Source: a virus. From it: a DNA stretch of 25,832 bases. The first letter of the stretch is position 1; each line of letters opens with the position of its first letter. The stretch lies in the IMG/VR virus record IMGVR_UViG_3300023281_000219, positions 1 to 25,832 of that record; one strand, given 5' to 3'. The notes under the pieces are model-generated. The model was not told where the DNA came from. It did not search any database and saw only the letters and a program-made list of their open reading frames with translations. The translations under genes were made by a program, and so were the position numbers. Shown here piece after piece: positions 1 through 7,175 of this stretch.

Positions 1-55
1 CTGCTAAATGCCAGTATTGCTGTACATGAGTTGTTGGTACGATGTATAAGTTCAT
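1..55 (-). CDS. 5' end of a tail-region gene, cut by the window edge
   Basis: Only 18 codons are visible, beginning MNLYIVPTTHVQQYWH on the minus strand; the rest lies outside the window. The ATG sits 5 nt after the stop of the 104-residue gene, whose last codons provide GGA as a weak ribosome binding site, so it belongs to the same late operon. The VPTTHVQ..W opening is reminiscent of conserved proteins found near tail genes of marine podoviruses, but too little is present to name a function. Confidence 0.6.
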   Translation of the reverse strand, partial: MNLYIVPTTHVQQYWHLA

Positions 56-60
56 GGTGT

Positions 61-375
61 TTATCCGACAATGATATAATCATATATTACATCAGTATGC
101 ACATGATTTCTATGCCCTATGATGACATTGCCTTTACCTTTAGTTTTAATCCATGTGTGTGGTATTTCATCTGCCGAATGTTCTGTTCTAGGCGACAGCA
201 ACACGACTGAATCGTAACCTAGTCGCTCATCATTAAGTGTTGTTTCTGTAGCTGATGTTGCAAGAGTAACTGTTCCTGTGTTATTGGTTTTACCATTCAT
301 ACTGTTATTAACAATCTCTGCAACAGCTCTTGGGTCACCACCTTGATAGGGCAGGGTTCTATACATTCTAGTCAT
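61..375 (-). CDS. Conserved phage tail-region protein, 104 aa
   Basis: This protein of unknown role carries the run GGDPRAVAEIVNNSMNGKTNN, split here as GGDPRAVAEIVN (about 12-23) and NSMNGKTNN (about 24-32), followed by a beta-rich GTVTLATSATETTLNDER segment. I recall this pattern from small proteins beside podovirus tail hub genes. It has no signal peptide or membrane segment. It starts one base inside the end of the upstream gene (TAATG overlap at 375), so it is translated with the gp10-like tail gene. Family membership is from memory; the function (virion or tail assembly) is inferred from position. Confidence 0.6.
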   Translation of the reverse strand: MTRMYRTLPYQGGDPRAVAEIVNNSMNGKTNNTGTVTLATSATETTLNDERLGYDSVVLLSPRTEHSADEIPHTWIKTKGKGNVIIGHRNHVHTDVIYDYIIVG

Positions 376-1805
376 TAACGGTTACCTTGCGGAATGAAGT
401 CAACGTCTACTGCCATACATGTAGTCCAGTTTCCAGTAGGATTTATCTGTATGCGATGATACCTGCCACCACTTCTTACATTTGCTCTACCGTCTTGTGT
501 TGTAGATACAGTAGGTCCAAATTCAATAGTATCGTCTAATTCTTTTCTTGATGCTATAGCTATGTCAGCTGATCCGTTATCAACAGCAGGTCGTATTAAA
601 TTTACCACGCTATTAAAGCCAACCTCTAAGTCAGACGTAATAATAAAGGGGGATATAGGCTCTCCAGTAAAAGTAACCATCTTTCTGTCTTTTGCCCCTG
701 CAAATAGAAACTTGCCACCAACCCACAAACGATCATCTAGTGATGCAGGCATAATATCTATATCTGTGTAACCTAAAGTATCGGTTAAACCTTCCAATGT
801 TGTTCCTACAGATGCTAAGTTACCTACGACTGTTGATACAGTTTCAGCTCTTGACCATTTATTAATTTGCCAGTTATAGATAAGAATAGACCTTGCACCA
901 CCTACGTTAGCGTAGTTCCATACCACTAACTTTTTAATAGGATCAACTGCGGTACTCATACTGTCTAGTTCGTTAAGGTTACAATCATTAAAAAACCAAC
1001 GATCAACCTTTTCCTGCCCTATGCCTACAACATTTTGTCCGTCACAAGTGTAGAAGCCGTCATCAGCTAAGAAGAACGATGTGCCACCGTATTGTGCAAT
1101 AGAGTTGCCTTCAAAACAACCTAGTCCACTAGAAATAGTGTCAAACTGAAAGAATAGTGGAGATCCAATATAAGAGGCACGAACTATGGCTTTTTCCAAG
1201 AAAACTAAACCAAACTCACCACCAGTCAATCCTGTAATGTTACCGCCATCAGGAAGAACTTGTGAGTCAGATTGTGATGTAGCACCAGGTGTCCAGTCGC
1301 TGTAATCGTTGATGTCGCTCCAGGCTATTTTGTTAGCATTAGAGCCACCGTCTAAGTGACCACACACAACAAAGTCCCTAACTGTAGTAATATATTTTGC
1401 TACAGGTGAGGTTGCTACGCTAGCAAATGCTGTTGAGCTACCAATAGTCCATGCCTGCACACTAGAACTATTGTTTACCGCCAATACGGCCTGACCGAAT
1501 TGAGAAAATTTGAAGTTACTTGTACCACCATAAACTGTAGAAGATACATCTGTTAATGCTAAGGTAGTATTGTTTAAATTATATAGTTTAGTTGCACTGC
1601 CAGCAAAGGCTTGTACGTCATCACTAAATTTTGCTACAAAAATACTGTTTAATGGTTCAGCAGCATCTCCGCTGTAATCTTCCGAGCTAGGAAATGGTTG
1701 ATAACCTACAGATACTGGAAAGACATTCTTAGCATCTATAATTGCACCTGAGTTAGCTGGCTGATCGGGTAACCATTCTGTAAATTGTACTCTTTTAGTT
1801 GCCAT
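375..1805 (-). CDS. P22 gp10-like tail hub / packaged-DNA stabilisation protein
   Basis: A 476-residue protein opening with RVQFTEWLPDQPANSGAIIDAKNVFPVSVGYQPFP. Podovirus tail hub or nozzle proteins of the P22 gp10 type begin like this, with a short N-terminal arm followed by repeated beta strands of a propeller-like body (for example ADDGFYTCDG and the VVWNY and ILIYNW strands). In P22 the protein closes the portal-tail channel and retains packaged DNA. The size matches gp10 (about 470 aa). It starts at the TAATG overlap with the glycine-rich adhesin gene. A T7 gp12-like nozzle is the alternative reading; both are structural tail-tube proteins. Confidence 0.65.
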   Translation of the reverse strand: MATKRVQFTEWLPDQPANSGAIIDAKNVFPVSVGYQPFPSSEDYSGDAAEPLNSIFVAKFSDDVQAFAGSATKLYNLNNTTLALTDVSSTVYGGTSNFKFSQFGQAVLAVNNSSSVQAWTIGSSTAFASVATSPVAKYITTVRDFVVCGHLDGGSNANKIAWSDINDYSDWTPGATSQSDSQVLPDGGNITGLTGGEFGLVFLEKAIVRASYIGSPLFFQFDTISSGLGCFEGNSIAQYGGTSFFLADDGFYTCDGQNVVGIGQEKVDRWFFNDCNLNELDSMSTAVDPIKKLVVWNYANVGGARSILIYNWQINKWSRAETVSTVVGNLASVGTTLEGLTDTLGYTDIDIMPASLDDRLWVGGKFLFAGAKDRKMVTFTGEPISPFIITSDLEVGFNSVVNLIRPAVDNGSADIAIASRKELDDTIEFGPTVSTTQDGRANVRSGGRYHRIQINPTGNWTTCMAVDVDFIPQGNR

Positions 1806-2653
1806 TAGTTTACCTCTGGGCCAAGAATTGTTCCTGCTGTTAATTTAGTTGTGTAGGATATACCGTCTATAGCATTTCCTGCAGCACCACCTAAGTTTGT
1901 ACCGTCATAGTCTGGGTTAGGCAATCCTCTTACACCTGGCTGACCTAAGTTACCACCATTGCCACCGACTGATCCATATTGTTGCTCACCAGATCCACCA
2001 TTAGAGCAATAAATTACGCCATTGCCACCAGTAGTTGCTGTGCCAGCAGGAGCTCCACCACATTGATCTAGTCCTGTTCCGCCTGCACCTGGATTTGTTC
2101 CTGCACCACCGCCACCTGCTCCAGTGTAATCATCATATGCTTGACCTCCACGATTAGTACGACCACCGCCACCTCCACCACCGCCACCACCTGCAATAGT
2201 GCCGTTGTTTTCAATGTAGAGTGTGGTTCGTGTGTAGATAGCTGTACCTCCAGGTAGACCTGGTTTTGATGCACCTTGACTTCCAGCACCTGAAACTCTA
2301 TTACCACCGTTACCACCCTTACCAACAATTGTACCGTTGTTAACCAAGTAAATTAGTGATCCAGAAGGAAAGCCAGTAATATTTAATGCGTATGAGGCAG
2401 ATGATCCACCTGATATAGTAACGCCACTATTAATTGTTACAACAGCCGTGACGGGGCTTGTAGGGCTTCCTAGAGCTGTGTATAAGTTAAGGTTAGATGA
2501 GCTGGCAGTAATAGCGTAAGTAGTAAACATAGGATACCAAAATCCACTGTTATTAATATACACATTATTAGCACTAGCCCAAGACCCACTATTTTTTACA
2601 TAAATAGCTTTAGGTGGAGTCCATGTAGAGCTATTCTTTACATACATTCCCAT
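1805..2653 (-). CDS. Glycine-rich receptor-binding adhesin-like protein
   Basis: The 282-residue protein has two parts. Residues about 4-45 hold three copies of a YVKNSGSW-type unit (YVKNSSTW, YVKNSGSW, YINNSGFW), which I recall from virion proteins that attach to fibres. From about residue 110 it is dominated by glycine clusters, including a run of ten Gly, interleaved with variable segments rich in Asn, Tyr and Asp. This is the architecture of the polyglycine-sandwich adhesins of T-even phages (gp38 of T2/S16), where glycine helices present hypervariable receptor-binding loops. It lies directly downstream of the 156-aa fibre-like gene. Structure class is inferred from composition, not from alignment. 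Confidence 0.6.
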   Translation of the reverse strand: MGMYVKNSSTWTPPKAIYVKNSGSWASANNVYINNSGFWYPMFTTYAITASSSNLNLYTALGSPTSPVTAVVTINSGVTISGGSSASYALNITGFPSGSLIYLVNNGTIVGKGGNGGNRVSGAGSQGASKPGLPGGTAIYTRTTLYIENNGTIAGGGGGGGGGGRTNRGGQAYDDYTGAGGGGAGTNPGAGGTGLDQCGGAPAGTATTGGNGVIYCSNGGSGEQQYGSVGGNGGNLGQPGVRGLPNPDYDGTNLGGAAGNAIDGISYTTKLTAGTILGPEVN

Positions 2654-2655
2654 GC

Positions 2656-3126
2656 TTAAATTTGATACCAGATGTCACCGTCAGATCCACCAGTAGGGGA
2701 TGAGGTTGACACTGTTTTAGTTCCTGAGGCGTTAGTACCTATAGTCACGCCACCTACCGTTACGCCTGCTAAAGTTCCGCCAGTAATAGCTACTGCGTTA
2801 GCGTTTTGTGTAGACATTGTGCCTAATGCGTTTGTCTTTGTTTGAACGTATGCTGTCGTTGCTACCCTTGTTGAGTTATCTGCTGGAAGCTGTGTAGGGG
2901 CTGTAACAATGCCTGTTAGGGTTGATGTTCCGTCTACGGTTAAGTTACCACCTACCGTAAAATTATCATTATCATACCCAGTTTGTTGATCCTTTACCTG
3001 GGCCATAATCTCTCTTAAAGCATTGTTGATGGTGCTGGGCGGGCAACCCTCATTTATGTTAATACCACCCACATCCGTATTCCCAGATGCCGTAGCATCC
3101 CATTCCGAGATTTTATTTTTAGCCAT
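2656..3126 (-). CDS. Tail fibre-like protein, 156 aa
   Basis: The N-terminus (ISEWDATASGNTDVGGININEGCPPSTINNALREIMAQVKD, in pieces) is the conserved start of many phage fibre proteins: W-D/S-A..N..vgG....eg..PS.iNNA.Re.Ma. The middle and C-terminus are low-complexity beta repeats (VDGTSTLTGIVTAPTQ, TTAYVQTK, GTLAGVTVGGVTIGTN), as in trimeric fibre shafts. It is short for a complete fibre and is followed 2 nt later by the glycine-rich adhesin, so the two may form one host-recognition device, with this protein as the connector. Confidence is good for a fibre-type virion protein and low for exact role. Confidence 0.7.
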   Translation of the reverse strand: MAKNKISEWDATASGNTDVGGININEGCPPSTINNALREIMAQVKDQQTGYDNDNFTVGGNLTVDGTSTLTGIVTAPTQLPADNSTRVATTAYVQTKTNALGTMSTQNANAVAITGGTLAGVTVGGVTIGTNASGTKTVSTSSPTGGSDGDIWYQI

Positions 3127-3726
3127 TTATCCTATCCTTTTCCATGAATTTGCTTCAACTGGAGTATCAGTCCAATTATTGCCTAAAATGTGACCATTTG
3201 CTGTTACCGTAAATGTTCCAGTGATTGATCCTGAATTGTCATATATAACACCGCCTCTTGCAGTAAATGTTCCTGTAGCAAGTACAGATCCTCCACCAGA
3301 TATTAAAGCTCCACCAAGTGCATTAAAGTCTACTGTGCCAACTATAGAAGCATCACCAAGTCTTACTCTAGTACAGTCAGCAGTAACCGTTGCTAAAGCA
3401 TCCCAACTAGCAGATCCTTGTATCAACTGACCATTGGTTACAACAAAGACAGTAGCGTTAGTTAATATAGATCCACTAGCAACTACCTCATAATTAGCTA
3501 TAGCTGATACTGTAGCATTACCAAATATAGATGCAGTGCCTAAGTCTTGTATTACAAAACCGTTGGCTGTTACTGTGCCTAATCCAGTAATAGAAGCATC
3601 AGCAAATATGTCTAGGCCACCTATTGCAATAAGCGTAGCAAAGCCGTCTATAGAAGCTACACCGTTATGTGTAACGGTACTTAATGTAGCATATGGTTCT
3701 TGTGAGTATGTTGAAAAACCAAACAT
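3127..3726 (-). CDS. Repetitive beta-helix-like structural protein, 199 aa
   Basis: About nine to ten imperfect copies of a short unit of the form A-S-I-x-G-x-[AG]-T-V-x-A-x-[GA] run from residue about 12 to 185 (for example ASITGLGTVTANG, ASIFGNATVSAIA, GSITGTFTVTANG). Such periodic alternation of small and hydrophobic residues is typical of beta-solenoid or fibre-shaft proteins. The C-terminus ends with a WTDTPVEANSWKRI cap. Its TAATG start overlaps the stop of the 31-codon gene just upstream. It lies between the metabolic island and the fibre genes, so a tail spike or fibre part is the natural reading. I do not recognise a named family. Confidence 0.55.
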   Translation of the reverse strand: MFGFSTYSQEPYATLSTVTHNGVASIDGFATLIAIGGLDIFADASITGLGTVTANGFVIQDLGTASIFGNATVSAIANYEVVASGSILTNATVFVVTNGQLIQGSASWDALATVTADCTRVRLGDASIVGTVDFNALGGALISGGGSVLATGTFTARGGVIYDNSGSITGTFTVTANGHILGNNWTDTPVEANSWKRIG

Positions 3727-3821
3727 TACGTTTCCTTTGTAGTTTTATGTTGATCTCTAAAGCTTTCAGTATCCTCTGTAGACAAGGCATCATCTATAAC
3801 TATTACTTTTCTTTTATTCAT
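3726..3821 (-). CDS. 31-codon ORF, N-terminal remnant of a 2OG-oxygenase-like gene
   Basis: This small frame fills the space between the first oxygenase and the 199-aa tail gene exactly. Its ATG lies 8 nt inside the end of the oxygenase gene and its TAA overlaps the next ATG (TAATG). The peptide begins MNKRKVIVIDDALSTED. That resembles the first beta strand of prolyl-4-hydroxylase-like proteins (iiviDdfLs.e) and the start of its neighbour (MNKK..REIIIFDDLFP). No catalytic residues follow. I read it as a truncated third oxygenase that may now serve mainly for translational coupling; the AAAGGAAAC before its stop is the ribosome binding site for the 199-aa gene. It may still be translated. Confidence 0.5.
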   Translation of the reverse strand: MNKRKVIVIDDALSTEDTESFRDQHKTTKET

Positions 3822-4365
3822 TATTTTTTTCAAAAAACATTGCTAGACTAAACCTATAATGCGGAGCAGTAATACTTTGAGTTCTTAACGTGTGGGGTAT
3901 TTCTCCATCAAATAGTATTCCTCTGTTAGGTTTGTATACAGAAGCAAACTCTATTTCATCACATTTGTCATTATAGAATAGTGTTTCTCCTGCCCACTCA
4001 GGCTTCCAATCTAAGTTTAAGTAATAGATAAATGACCAATTATTTAAATGTGTGTGAGGAAAATTAGTTTGAGTAGGAACTGATGTGTTAATAGTAGCCC
4101 TAGTAAGTTGCTTCTCTTTAATAAATTCGCCCATAGGTGTCTTATAAATTTGGTCAAACAATTTAGACTCTTCTAACTCTTCTACCCCGAAGTCAGCCGT
4201 ATAATATTTATGTGTTAGCCTTTCTATTGCATCAGTGTCTTGAAATCCAAGACCATAATTTCTTTTGTTTGAAGCAAAATTATAAAGGTATTCATGAAAT
4301 GCTTTAGGAAATAAATCATCAAATATTATTATCTCCCTTCCTAAGCTATCTATTTTTTTATTCAT
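3814..4365 (-). CDS. 2OG-Fe(II) oxygenase-like protein, HxH variant
   Basis: A 183-residue protein with the double-stranded beta-helix signature of iron/2-oxoglutarate oxygenases: NFPHTHLNNWSFIYYLNLDW (about 101-120, His104 and His106), WAGETLFYND, then the distal IPH (His158) and Arg171 in RFSLAMFF, placed for 2OG binding. The usual HxD is HTH here. Phage members of the 2OG-FeII_Oxy_5 type carry HxHxN at this place, so the variant may be normal for this subgroup; otherwise the metal site is altered. Substrate is unknown. It starts 8 nt inside the end of the second oxygenase gene. Such genes are frequent in marine phages. Confidence 0.7.
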   Translation of the reverse strand: MNKKIDSLGREIIIFDDLFPKAFHEYLYNFASNKRNYGLGFQDTDAIERLTHKYYTADFGVEELEESKLFDQIYKTPMGEFIKEKQLTRATINTSVPTQTNFPHTHLNNWSFIYYLNLDWKPEWAGETLFYNDKCDEIEFASVYKPNRGILFDGEIPHTLRTQSITAPHYRFSLAMFFEKNNE

Positions 4366-4885
4366 TATTTATTGATACTCCTGCATAAACAAACCAACTA
4401 ACTAAGACCTCTCTTGGTGTAGATGAAGGTGATACATAATGTCCAAATCCTCCATAAGGGGGAAATATTACTACTTTACCCTCTTCTGTTTTAATCTTTT
4501 TGTTCTGTTGTGGAAAGATAGTTTCTCCATCATTTGTGCTTAGATGTATTATAACTGAAGCATATCTAAGTAACCCATTTATTACTTCACCATCAGCGTG
4601 ATGTAAGCACTGTTCACCTTCATTATATCTATGGTACTCATACCCACTATCTGCTGAATCAAACTGAGGTTTATACCTTAGTTGCACCAACTCTTGTTGT
4701 ATGCTTTCCATCAAGCTATGTATTTTATTGTCTAGTTCTTTTAGCTCAGGTGTATTGGTAATGTCAACAGTGTTCCCTTCTCTGTTGTAACTTCCTACCT
4801 TGTTTAATTCAATATGTTTTCTACTTTGATTCTTTATTTCTTGAATCAATCCTAAGTCTACATAGTTAGGAAACTCATATATCAT
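4358..4885 (-). CDS. 2OG-Fe(II) oxygenase, prolyl-4-hydroxylase-like
   Basis: This 175-residue protein has the full facial triad: YEYHRYNEGEQCLHHADGE gives HxD (His96, Asp98), and FGHYVSP gives the distal His149 followed nine residues later by Arg158 for the 2OG carboxylate. The strand ASVIIHLSTNDGETIFPQ (about 109-126) is the typical core YLN...GGET-like strand. The length is that of a minimal P4Hc domain. It probably hydroxylates a protein side chain or a small molecule; the target cannot be read from sequence. It overlaps the cupin gene by 4 nt (ATGA-type junction) and the next oxygenase by 8 nt, so the three are coupled. Confidence 0.75.
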   Translation of the reverse strand: MIYEFPNYVDLGLIQEIKNQSRKHIELNKVGSYNREGNTVDITNTPELKELDNKIHSLMESIQQELVQLRYKPQFDSADSGYEYHRYNEGEQCLHHADGEVINGLLRYASVIIHLSTNDGETIFPQQNKKIKTEEGKVVIFPPYGGFGHYVSPSSTPREVLVSWFVYAGVSINNE

Positions 4886-5319
4886 AATAAATTTTTATAT
4901 GCTTGAACTAAGGCTTTCTTTTGTTCAATAGTTTTGCATTGGCCTAGCTGATACTGTAAGTCATTTACAATTTTTCCGTTAATTAAAAAAGTTGTGCTTT
5001 TTACTTTTGGTTTAGATGCAAAAAATAAGGTAATACATTTATCTTTAATTAACTCTAGCGAATGAAATTCAGAATGTTTATGTTTAATAATAGAGCCTAC
5101 ACCATAAGTTTTTGTCCCACTTAGAGTGGTTTCTTTATACCCTCCCCAAAGAACTATTGACATATAATCCCAAGGATGCGAGTGCATTTCCATATCGCTA
5201 CTTGATAAAACATTTACACTTACTCTGTTAGTAAACCATAAAAAGTACCTATCCATATAGCTTGAGTTAAAATTATCTTTAACTAGCTTTAATGTTTTTT
5301 TCTTAATAAGACCTAGCAT
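4882..5319 (-). CDS. Cupin-like metal-binding protein, 145 aa
   Basis: The motif EMHSHPWDYMSIVLWGGYKE (about 44-63, His46 and His48) followed by GVGSIIKHKHSEFHSLEL (about 73-90, His82 and His86) is the two-motif pattern of a single-domain cupin. I recall similar HxHPW.f.s.iL.GgY.E proteins in bacteria and phages. The N-terminal 40 residues are basic and may contact nucleic acid or membrane, but have no clear signal. It lies between the desaturase cassette and the oxygenases, which are also beta-barrel metal enzymes, so a role in the same chemical pathway is likely. Reaction unknown: isomerase, dioxygenase or sugar-binding are all possible. Confidence 0.65.
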   Translation of the reverse strand: MLGLIKKKTLKLVKDNFNSSYMDRYFLWFTNRVSVNVLSSSDMEMHSHPWDYMSIVLWGGYKETTLSGTKTYGVGSIIKHKHSEFHSLELIKDKCITLFFASKPKVKSTTFLINGKIVNDLQYQLGQCKTIEQKKALVQAYKNLL

Positions 5320-5336
5320 TATAAAAGTAAGTTAAT

Positions 5337-6149
5337 TTAATTAACTTTAACACTCCCTATTTCTTTCGTAGCAAACCACTTATTGATTATCCAAGCTGTT
5401 ACATCAAACTCGCCTTTTTTAATTGCTGCATCTATTTTCCAAGGTTCTGAATGATGATTGTGATGTAACCCATCTGGTATTCCTAACCATAGAACCCAAG
5501 TATAATTCCAAGTAGTATCATTAGAATCAAAGTTTCTATATCCTTTAGGTAGCAATGCAGTATGAGTGAAGTAATTAACAAAATACATATCTAATATATA
5601 GCCTATTCCTGGAGGAGCTAATACTAAAAATATTGCAATCTTCCAGTCAATAAGAAAACTTATTGCTATTAAACTATACCAAAAAACATAATACCATTTG
5701 GCAGTAAAAGCTACTGCTTTATCTTTATATAAATCAACAGTAGTAAGTTTCATTCCTAGTTCTTTTTTCCATTTTTCAGGGCACCCTAACATCCATGTTG
5801 CTCCATGCAACACACCATCTTTAGGTGAGTGTATATCAAGTTCTTGGTCAGAGTATTTGTGATGGTGTCTATGCACAGTCGCCCAACCAATAGGACTTCC
5901 CTGTGCTGCCATTGTCCCTAGAAAACACAACACCTTATGTTTAAAAGGCGTGGTTTTAAATTGGTGATGAGAAAAGTATCGGTGTAAGCTCATGCTCATG
6001 CCACCAATTACCCATACTCTAGAAATTAAAAATGATGCTAAAAGCCACCAACCATAACCATAAAATACAGCTAATCCTATAGCTGCAATAGCACCTAAGT
6101 GAACAAATGTCCATAAAATTCTAAGGTTTAAGACTGTAGACGAAGGCAT
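5337..6149 (-). CDS. Membrane fatty acid desaturase 1 (acyl-CoA/ACP delta-9 type)
   Basis: A 270-residue integral membrane di-iron desaturase. All three histidine boxes are present: HRYFSH (56-61), HRHHH (93-97) and HHNHH (229-233), with the spacing of the bacterial stearoyl-desaturase family. Two hydrophobic hairpins precede box 1 (about 15-52) and lie between boxes 2 and 3 (about 152-195). It would introduce a cis double bond into an acyl chain, using oxygen and electrons from host ferredoxin or a reductase. Its ATG lies 22 nt inside the end of the acyl carrier protein gene, so the two are translationally linked. That linkage suggests the substrate may be acyl-ACP rather than acyl-CoA, an inference only. 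Confidence 0.88.
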   Translation of the reverse strand: MPSSTVLNLRILWTFVHLGAIAAIGLAVFYGYGWWLLASFLISRVWVIGGMSMSLHRYFSHHQFKTTPFKHKVLCFLGTMAAQGSPIGWATVHRHHHKYSDQELDIHSPKDGVLHGATWMLGCPEKWKKELGMKLTTVDLYKDKAVAFTAKWYYVFWYSLIAISFLIDWKIAIFLVLAPPGIGYILDMYFVNYFTHTALLPKGYRNFDSNDTTWNYTWVLWLGIPDGLHHNHHSEPWKIDAAIKKGEFDVTAWIINKWFATKEIGSVKVN

Positions 6150-6358
6150 AAATCAATAATATCCTTAACTGTTTGTAAATCTCCAACACTATCATCTGGT
6201 ATAACGATACCTAACTCTTCCTCTATAAATACAACTATCTCTACTGTTGCTAAAGAGTCTAAGCCTAAGTCATGTATGTTTTTATTGATATCTATGTCTT
6301 TTACTGGGGTTTTAATTTCTGCGGATATTATATTTAATATCTGATTGTTTATACTCAT
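6128..6358 (-). CDS. acpP: Acyl carrier protein
   Basis: A 76-residue ACP of normal length. It has the phosphopantetheine attachment motif DLGLDSLATVEIV with Ser35, and acidic helix II (VEIVVFIEEELGI) which is the docking surface for fatty acid enzymes. It would be converted to the holo form by the host ACP synthase and carry acyl chains. The ribosome binding site AAAGG lies 6 nt before the ATG, and the ATG is 1 nt after the stop of desaturase 2. The gene lies precisely between two desaturases, so it is part of that cassette rather than a stray. A carrier for another specialised acyl pathway is the main alternative. The symbol follows the family and does not mean orthology with host acpP. Confidence 0.9.
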   Translation of the reverse strand: MSINNQILNIISAEIKTPVKDIDINKNIHDLGLDSLATVEIVVFIEEELGIVIPDDSVGDLQTVKDIIDLCLRLQS

Positions 6359-6359
6359 A

Positions 6360-7175
6360 CTAAACCTTTACAATTTTATCAAAAGACTTTGCAACAGCAT
6401 CACAGGGGACACCTATTAACTCTATAACTTTAGCAGAGTAATCAAACTCACTAGGCAATAATGCTAAGTTGTATAGCCTAGGATTACTATGATGAGTATT
6501 ATGATACCCCTCACCCCATAGAAGCCATGCAAAAAGTTGACTGTTATATGTAAAATCAGGTGAATCAAACAACCTGTAACCTTTGTAGGCCAACTTAGGT
6601 ATATGAGCTATCACAGTTATATAACTAATACCAAAAAATACATATAACATACTAACACAATAAAAATAAGCTGCTATCTTAATATCTATTAAAGCTAGTA
6701 ATCCAATCCATCCTAATACTATTTTATAGTAATGTCTGTGAAAAAACATATGGTCTTTGTCTGCAATTAAATCTTTTACTCGCATAGGATTTACTTGATA
6801 AGGAGCAAAGTAATAAAACCATATTTTTATTTTATTCCATAAAGAACCATTTGGTGGATGTGGGTCTTTATCTGTATCTGATGTGCCATGATGTAGCCTA
6901 TGCGTATCACACCAATATATTGTACTGCCCATACTTACTATAGTACCAAAGAATAATAACATGATTTTTATTATTCTATTTTTTGGTTTAAAAGACTGGT
7001 GAGCAGACATCTTGTGTAACGCCATACTAGAACCAAAGCCTGTAAGAAACCATCCCCAAAGTAAAGCTAATATTACTAAGGATGTGTTCCACCAAAAAAG
7101 TAGTGTTGCTATTGCTCCAATGTAAGCAAAAGCCTGTACTACTTTTATCTTAACATTATTACTTATATTAAATAT
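6360..7175 (-). CDS. Membrane fatty acid desaturase 2, no canonical start codon
   Basis: The frame contains all desaturase histidine boxes: HKMSAH, HRLHH and HNTHH. From the first ATG at 7025 the protein would be only 221 residues and would begin four residues before box 1, without the first transmembrane hairpin. The same frame stays open upstream to a stop at 7179-7181 and encodes the missing part (VQAFAYIGAIATLLFWW...LVILALLWGWFLTGFGSSMALHK), matching desaturase 1. No ATG, GTG or TTG occurs in it. The best start is ATA at 7175-7173, 7 nt after AGGGA, giving 271 residues against 270 for the paralogue. It would overlap the upstream gene by 8 nt. A sequencing error, a remote frameshift or a short inactive protein are alternatives. 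Confidence 0.75.
   Translation of the reverse strand: MFNISNNVKIKVVQAFAYIGAIATLLFWWNTSLVILALLWGWFLTGFGSSMALHKMSAHQSFKPKNRIIKIMLLFFGTIVSMGSTIYWCDTHRLHHGTSDTDKDPHPPNGSLWNKIKIWFYYFAPYQVNPMRVKDLIADKDHMFFHRHYYKIVLGWIGLLALIDIKIAAYFYCVSMLYVFFGISYITVIAHIPKLAYKGYRLFDSPDFTYNSQLFAWLLWGEGYHNTHHSNPRLYNLALLPSEFDYSAKVIELIGVPCDAVAKSFDKIVKV

Noticed and set aside
562-771. Plus-strand frames inside the late genes (also at 3221-3430, 3536-3742, 8547-8822, 12494-12778)
   Set aside because: They lie opposite well-supported minus-strand genes, have no ribosome binding sites, and show repetitive or biased composition from the reverse of the real codons.
2068-2328. 86-residue Val-rich minus-strand frame inside the adhesin gene
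   Set aside because: It is the shifted reading of glycine codons and has no independent signal.
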